A stretch of DNA of 64,000 nt from Stictocephala bisonia (taxonomy: Eukaryota > Arthropoda > Insecta > Hemiptera > Membracidae). The notes beneath the pieces are model-generated. The model was not told where the DNA came from, did not search any database, and worked only from the letters and a program-made list of their open reading frames with translations. Below are positions 57,637-64,000 of the stretch, in pieces. Every line of letters begins with the position of its first letter. Positions within the stretch are counted from its first letter, which is position 1. Position numbers and translations under genes: made by a program. The stretch spans positions 1,084,001 to 1,148,000 of the forward strand of contig JAQJVL010000048.1 of NCBI GenBank assembly GCA_035578905.1, read 5' to 3'.

Positions 57637-60600
57637 AGTTTTACATTTCTTTACGAACAAATTTTCCTAAAATTGTATATAACGCTTTAACATTATAGGC
57701 CTTAACATTATAAAGGTTTTAACATTTACAGCAAAGGCTATCAGTAGTTAATAACAAACTTTAACAGTTTAATTTTGTTTTAAATATCACACTAACTAGA
57801 ATTAAATAGTTGGCCTTTTAATAGTTCTTGAAAATATTAAAAAAAGTTAAATAAATAGTAATATATATCTGATAAATTGACATGTCAGTGAGACTATTAT
57901 GAAAAAAATTAAATATCTGCAATTAATTTCGCATATATGCCTCCCCATACATTCATTATAATCACTATTTATAAATATTGTTTAGCGATGGCTTTGTGAT
58001 GTATTTAAATTTCCCTTTATATATTTCGTGCTGAATGTATGCGTGAATAAGTAATTAAAAATATTTATCTTTTAATCTATGAATGAGTACTGATGCCATT
58101 TTATTACTAAAATGTGTCAGAATATGTGAGTGGTTACCAAAGAACACATTTTTGAGTTTTTCTTTGTTTTAAATAATGAATGAAAGATGAATGAAACGAT
58201 ACTAATAATATATTGATATATACAATCTATGGACCAGAAACCATTAGTGCAGGTCAACAAGCGTTTTTGACTAAACTTGCTTACTTTATAACACTAATAA
58301 TTGTAGGACTTGGAGTAGTTTTTGTTCCACTTACTTATATAACTATCTAGTTTATTTTTTTAAAACAAATTTATATAACATATGATTGGTAACACTTTAT
58401 AAATTATTTCAGGAATGTACTAGGAATTTTTCAATATTGTCCTTAATACTAAACGTAATACAAATGCCATAAGACATTTACATTAGTTTTCCCATCAATG
58501 AATTTGGATTTTATTTGAAAACGTTGTTTGTAGTTGTTGCACAATGAATATTTATACATCTGTATCAGAAATGAATGTTGTTGGAACAACTTAGTTTTTT
58601 GTCAATGTTGTAAAAGCTTATTTGTCATGATTCCAGATGATTTGGATGATTTTAATCATATATATTTATGTATTCGCATAGGTAAAACCGGTACATTGTA
58701 AAAATAGTGAATTATACCATGTATGGTTAGTAAATGGCTAAAATGAGATTCTTACACAAGGATGGCAGAGGTTGCTTAATGTATGCCCCATATTTTGCTT
58801 GATCTATTCGAGGTAATGAAAATATTTTTTTTCAAACTACACAACTTTAGAGAGTATATATTATATTTTTTTTCCTTAACTCACCTGCGTTTAAAAATAG
58901 AAAGTGTCTACCCCGCTTATTGTAATAATTAAAATAAAAGGTATACCTTTACAAATACTTGTATGTAATGGAGAATAATTTATCATTAGAACATTAACTG
59001 TAATATATTCGTATATTAACTTTTAAGTATTTTGTGAAATCATAATCTAAAAAATATTACCTAAAAACTCAACGAAAAAACTAAATAAATAAATAAATAA
59101 ACTTAACACAAAAAGTAACTTAACACTAAACTAAAAACTAAACAAGAAGGACCTATTATAGTAATTCATGTAATATTAAATATGAATTTCATAAAATTTT
59201 TGCAATTATATATATTTTACATATCATAGTTGGATTTCATTTACTTTGTCCTAAGTTTATGTTAACCCTAATATGTGACTAATGATGGTTGCATAGTTAA
59301 ATAGAGCTGTTCTTTATTAGGAGTATTTTGATCCCTGAAATAGCGGCAGACACAATCAAGAATCTTGAATATTAATGTGAGGCACGCAAATGTCATGTCC
59401 AACCTCCAGATAAGCCTTTAGGTGTGTCTCCTGGCCATGATATATACATTCATAAAATTACATTTATTAGCTGGAATAAATTTACATCCTATTGACTATG
59501 AAGTGCCATATTATCTTTTTAATACGTGAAGGTTATTTCTTTTTTTAGTACACAATCTGATTTCAATTACGAATAATATGTTCGTTTTATAATTGCATTG
59601 TTGCTATACACATTTAAATTTATGAGTTCTTAGAAATCATAGGAACCATTGGAATTTTTGTCCGAAATCCATATGAATTCCAATCAACTGATTAAAATAT
59701 TCTGATTGTCTATTTAATATATTAAATTAGTCAGTATATCGAGTTATATTTTCGAAAGGTTTATGGTTATTTCCAAGTATATATAGGAAAAGAAATATAG
59801 AATATCTGAAAACGAATTGAAGGGATTTTCCAATAGGCTACAAATTTATATTTTGCATTAAGATAGGCCATCGTTACAAACTCCTAAACAAATTTAATAT
59901 TTTAAAATGTTTAGATGATAAGGCACAGTTTTCACAAAATCTTGTCGACTAGTCCTTCCATAACTATAAACGTTTGACATAAAAGACCCAGTTTTGAGAT
60001 TCTATATTAAATAATATAAATTAATACATGATTTAGTCTTTGATATAATAGTGCAAGAAGTTATTAGTTGGAGGAAAACATGTAGGAGACAAAACACTTA
60101 ACATTAATTAGTAATTATATTACATACTAAACTGAAGAAACCGAATAAAACGGTCATTAAAGGAATAAAACAAATATTCAAGGTTCTCTAAAGATAACAC
60201 CTATTGTATAAACGTTATGTGGAAGGGCAGAAATAAAGGAAATGAAGTAGTGATTAAAATTACGAATAACCCTGCCCAATATATAATGTAAATAAGACGA
60301 AATAAAATTGTGAGTGTGCTGAGCTGGGACTTAATAAAGATGTATTTGGGAAGAGCTTTGGTACGATTGAGAGCTAATATATTCTACTAATTGCTAGCTA
60401 GCCTACTAATTGTAAACAATTTATTGTTTTCCTAACACTTTTAAAATACATTTCTTAATAGAAATAGCCATTTAAAGAACAGTACTGTACTAATTTTAAT
60501 AAGTGTCTTCCACTAATATTCAAACAACATTTTGAAATGTTAGGAAAATACGCTACATACAACAATGTAGAGCTTGGCATGTCCGATAAGATCTCTAACG

Positions 60601-62859
60601 TTTAAAATAAATTTCTCAGTCATTGCTCATTCAAAAACGTTTAGGAGTTAAATTTATACTTCATTTATAACTTAAACCTACTGACCGGAGTCACCAGACA
60701 TGTGACAGTTGCATGAAGTCAAAGAACAGTTGCAAGCCTTGTTGAATGCTATAAACTGACATGCAAAGGTCAGATAGCCTGTGGCCAAACACACTGTAAG
60801 TGCTAATCCATTGATATGCAGTGAATATTAAATATACCATAGCCCTTTTTCTTTAAGTTTACTAAAAACACACATATAATTATAAACATGACGTGGATAA
60901 CACTTTTTTTAAATTGTTATTCTTGTGATATATTATATTGTCACTTTTTATATTATTATTTGTCAACACTCTCACATGACGGAACAAATGTTCCTTACCA
61001 CCAATATGAGGTAGACAAATAAATGTAAGTCATATTAAAACTTTACCACACATTACGCATTTTTTAACAAAGGCCAAATTCTGTTCCCAGCATACAGTAC
61101 TTTGCATGCGAGCCAATAAATAACTATGGTACATTATAATACAAAAGAACTGAATGCAAGCCTATATAAAACTCTAACTGTTCTACATAGTTAAGACACG
61201 AATTGGCTCTGCTTATAATTGCATGGCTGTTTTTATCGTGAACTCCAATGTAGAGAACGGCCAGCAGGCCTACGGTCGTTTGGCGGACACCCAACACCGT
61301 CACTGTAAAACTCAAAAGCTGCCCCAATTACAAGCATGACATACTTTGGCTTTATGGATCACAGGACGTGCTCGCCTCTGCGGATAAAGCTTTGTTCCCA
61401 TTGCGGTCCTACCGTTTCTGTGATTTCCGGGTCCGGTTTGATTACATACTGAAGTATTTGGCTGTTGAAGGCAACAGTAAATAAATAGGTTAAATTAAAA
61501 CCTAACTATTGTCTATTGTTTCAGTAATATCAACTTAACTTTAAATACGGTGTCTAAGAAAATCACTTTCCAAGACCACATTGTTCTCTTCAATACACGT
61601 ACACTATCAGCCTTAGAAACAAAAGACACATTAAACTAGGTACGATTTATCCAAGTAAGAATTGGATTTAGTAAACAACATTAAACACATTGTATTCAAA
61701 ACATGTTTTAAAAACATTTTCAACTCAATATATACTAAATTATATTTTCATACTCCTTTTAAAACACCGGAATACTAATATAAGAGAGATGATTTAACAT
61801 TAATAAGCATATACCTTTTTTATAACTTATTTCAACTAACTACTTAGCACATGCTTCTGGATATTGATCCAATGATGAAAATGATCCGATTAATGTACCA
61901 TGAAATGCTATAATATATGATTAGTTTTAATACATGCTATCGTTCTAAATTATTCCTATATGATCGAATTTGTACTTGTTTTTTAATTACTTCTATGTTT
62001 CACTTGCTTAATATTTGTTGTTGTTAATATATAGTAAAAGTGTATAGAGAAGGACTCCATCGTCATTGCGTTAAATGTTAAGAGGATACTTAAATATAAA
62101 CATAAGTATATTTAAGTATCCTTAAGTATAAATATAAGTGTACAATAAGATGTAAGCATTCATCTTATTTTAGTATTTTGTTATTGTAGTGTTCTACTCC
62201 TATGAATTTTTCTTTCCAGGTTAAAATGTAACTATACTAGTTATTCTAGGTAACAGTTAGTTTATATTCGAAAGTAGTCTCAGTCCTCCATATAATAACA
62301 TGTATCATATTGATGCATGCTTAATGTCATTTTTAATTAATAGTGTTTTTCAGGTGCAATATATTTATGCTTAGTTAATGTAATCTCATTTCAGTCTGAT
62401 TAGAATATTAATTTAGTTGTGTTTTAACTTTTTTTCCGTTGATATCATAACCTCGTCAGATCCTAATTAGTTATATTACTTCACCCAGTTAACATTTTTA
62501 TATTTAGTACAAGTTTATTTTGTTGTACCCCGTTCTAGGTTCTAGGTTAAAATGTAGTTAATTTATGCAGATAAGTTTATTATTTTAAGAACGTAATTTT
62601 GGAACATATTTGTTAAGATGTAATTTATTTTAACACTTGAAAAAGATTTGGGTTTTGAAAAATCTAAACATCGTGATTGGTATTTTTCACGTAATGATGG
62701 CAAATGTCCAACAACCTTTGTTTCTTCATAAGACAAAATACGGAAATGATTGTTAAGGGCTGTGAAGGAGGAATCAGAGTAAATCAAATAATTTACTAAC
62801 AGAAAACTAAACACTTTATAGCAATCATAATAATAACGAAAATTATTAGCAATCATGCC
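57637..62859. other. Long AT-rich spacer
   Basis: About 5.2 kb without a supported gene. A GC-richer block at 61240-61440 is open on the minus strand in its lower part (61124-61327) but carries no recognised domain. A short AAAT run lies at about 59083-59102. The hairpin at 62084 is listed separately. The minus frame 62563-62856 is not recognised. Confidence 0.4.
62084..62121. other. Perfect 15-bp AT-rich hairpin
   Basis: GGATACTTAAATATA (62084-62098) and TATATTTAAGTATCC (62107-62121) are exact reverse complements with an 8-base loop. Further TTAAGTAT phrases follow immediately. Confidence 0.7.
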
Positions 62860-63720
62860 ACATCGAAACTCCAGTCAAACATTCAGTGTTTACACTCACA
62901 CCACATTCATTCTACCAATTTACTCACTTCCAGCACCGGTTGTTAGTCTTCTGATTGTGCGGTCACCTAGTTGTATACCATGAACTCGTAGGCAATTTAA
63001 AATGCTTGGGATGCTAAAAAGCGTTTCAAAGGAGTTTTTAACGCCTTGAGCGTTGGTGCACTTTCAATTGAATTGGGCAACTTGTTGATAAAGCGAACCC
63101 CCACTTGATAGAGCAAGTGTTCGTAAACCTCCGTCTTATGTCTACTAGTTCTGTAGGTATTCGTGCCTCTTGCGTCATATGTGTGTATGTTCCGACCATT
63201 AGTCATAGCGCATTTAGACACACAGAATAAGGTTGTCTCTAAAATGTAGAGACTTGGCAGGGTCAGTAGCTGTAACTCCTTGAATTCTTCCTTGCAAGAT
63301 TCTCTAAACATCAATCGAGCGATTATTCGGATTGCTTGCTTTTACTATTTGAAAGCTCTGAAAAAGTGCTTTTAGGGCTCCTTGACTTGAGGAGGCTCCC
63401 CATAATACCAAACCGTAGGTAAGGTAGGGATAAATTGTGACGTAATACACCGTCATCAGAACCAAAGTAGACACTATTTTGCTAAGGACCTAAAAACAAA
63501 ACTTTCTGAAGGAAGTTTTAGGCAAACGTGGTCTAAATGAGTATTCCAAGTCGGCCCCCTATCATGGACATTCCCAGGACTTTAGAACAGTTGACTACAT
63601 TCAGCAGGGTGCCATCCAGTATGAGACCAGCTCGACATTTGGATCTCCTGAATGCAGTGTGGACATTTGATTTTGAATATTTCGTTTTCAGATTGAAGCT
63701 GTTGAAATTATAGACACAAA
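62860..63720 (-). pseudogene. LINE ORF2 C-terminal relic, minus strand
   Basis: On the minus strand from 63720 down: NCSKVLGMSM (motif E, about 63555-63585), a decayed helical segment, YPYLTYGLVLWGASSSQGA (about 63385-63440), then a continuous tail in 62997-63314 with ELQLLTLPSLYILE and VGVRFINKLPNSIE. This order is the standard C-terminal region following the reverse transcriptase in jockey/CR1-type LINEs. Frameshifts occur before 63314, and the polymerase core upstream is missing. The region down to about 62860 is probably its 3' UTR. Confidence 0.75.
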
Positions 63721-64000
63721 TGGTGCCAACAAACGTTTTCTGTTCCAGATCTGCTAATTTGGTTTACTGTTCCAGCAAGACCCACTGGAGAGCTCATTTG
63801 ACCTACCCCATTCTGATGAAGAGGAAAATTATGTTAACGAGTTCAGAGCACGATACAGTTATAGCTCCTGATAGAACTGACTTTGATACCGATTTCATTC
63901 CCACTGAAAAGGACGAACATTTCTGGTGTGCGTAATATGTATGTAGATGATTTTTATTATTCTGACGTGGTTTCTTCCAGTGACAAAGGCGAGTACATTA
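63721..64000 (+). other. Unrecognised acidic open segment at the right edge
   Basis: A plus frame at 63720-63935 contains an ATG at 63816 giving MKRKIMLTSSEHDT and then an Asp/Glu-rich stretch (DRTDFDTDF). After a stop, a neighbouring frame continues NMYVDDFYYSDVVSSSDKG to the window end. Acidic Ser-rich starts like this occur at the N-terminus of several DNA transposases, but nothing here decides the family. It may be the start of a further element cut by the edge. Confidence 0.25.

Overview
This window looks like nuclear DNA of an arthropod, most likely an insect with a large AT-rich genome. The reasons are tRNA-derived SINEs, several non-LTR retrotransposons (LINEs) of the jockey/CR1-like kind, a hAT-type DNA transposon end, long MITE-like hairpins, kilobase tandem repeats, and no bacterial-type gene packing. 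The species cannot be read from the sequence. Most open reading frames longer than 60 codons are either chance frames in AT-rich DNA or frames inside repeats.

Layout. 1-770: dimeric GC-rich minisatellite running off the left edge. 1712-3257: non-autonomous hAT-like element with an 8-bp target duplication. 5385-6048 and about 8527-9386: two old long foldback (hairpin) elements. 7600-8330: LINE relic. 9743-9950: tRNA-derived SINE. 10091-11340: 30/39-bp minisatellite. 13385-14359: near-perfect 1-kb palindrome with TA ends. 15332-15527: 196-bp palindrome. 19025-21235: 5'-truncated LINE whose 603-codon reverse transcriptase frame is uninterrupted. 22035-22500: decayed tandem repeat. 22545-24528 (+), 24940-26610 (-), 33200-36746 (+) and 62860-63720 (-): broken LINEs. 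About 26740-27290: probable Penelope-like relic. 29023-29182: second, unrelated SINE on the minus strand.

The only good candidate for a host gene is a small coding exon at 38511-38571. It starts with ATG, encodes a signal peptide and ends in a consensus splice donor in phase 1. No further exon was recognised, so the first intron would exceed 25 kb. That inferred intron carries two large satellites: 27 copies of a 60-bp unit (42181-43798) and about 74 copies of a 53-55-bp unit (45217-49160). The second contains an internal duplication of about 1.06 kb.

No multi-gene system with a shared function was found. The interest lies in repeat biology: four independent hairpin/palindrome elements, higher-order satellite structure, a minisatellite family found at three distant sites, and recurrent loss of the polymerase core in dead LINEs.
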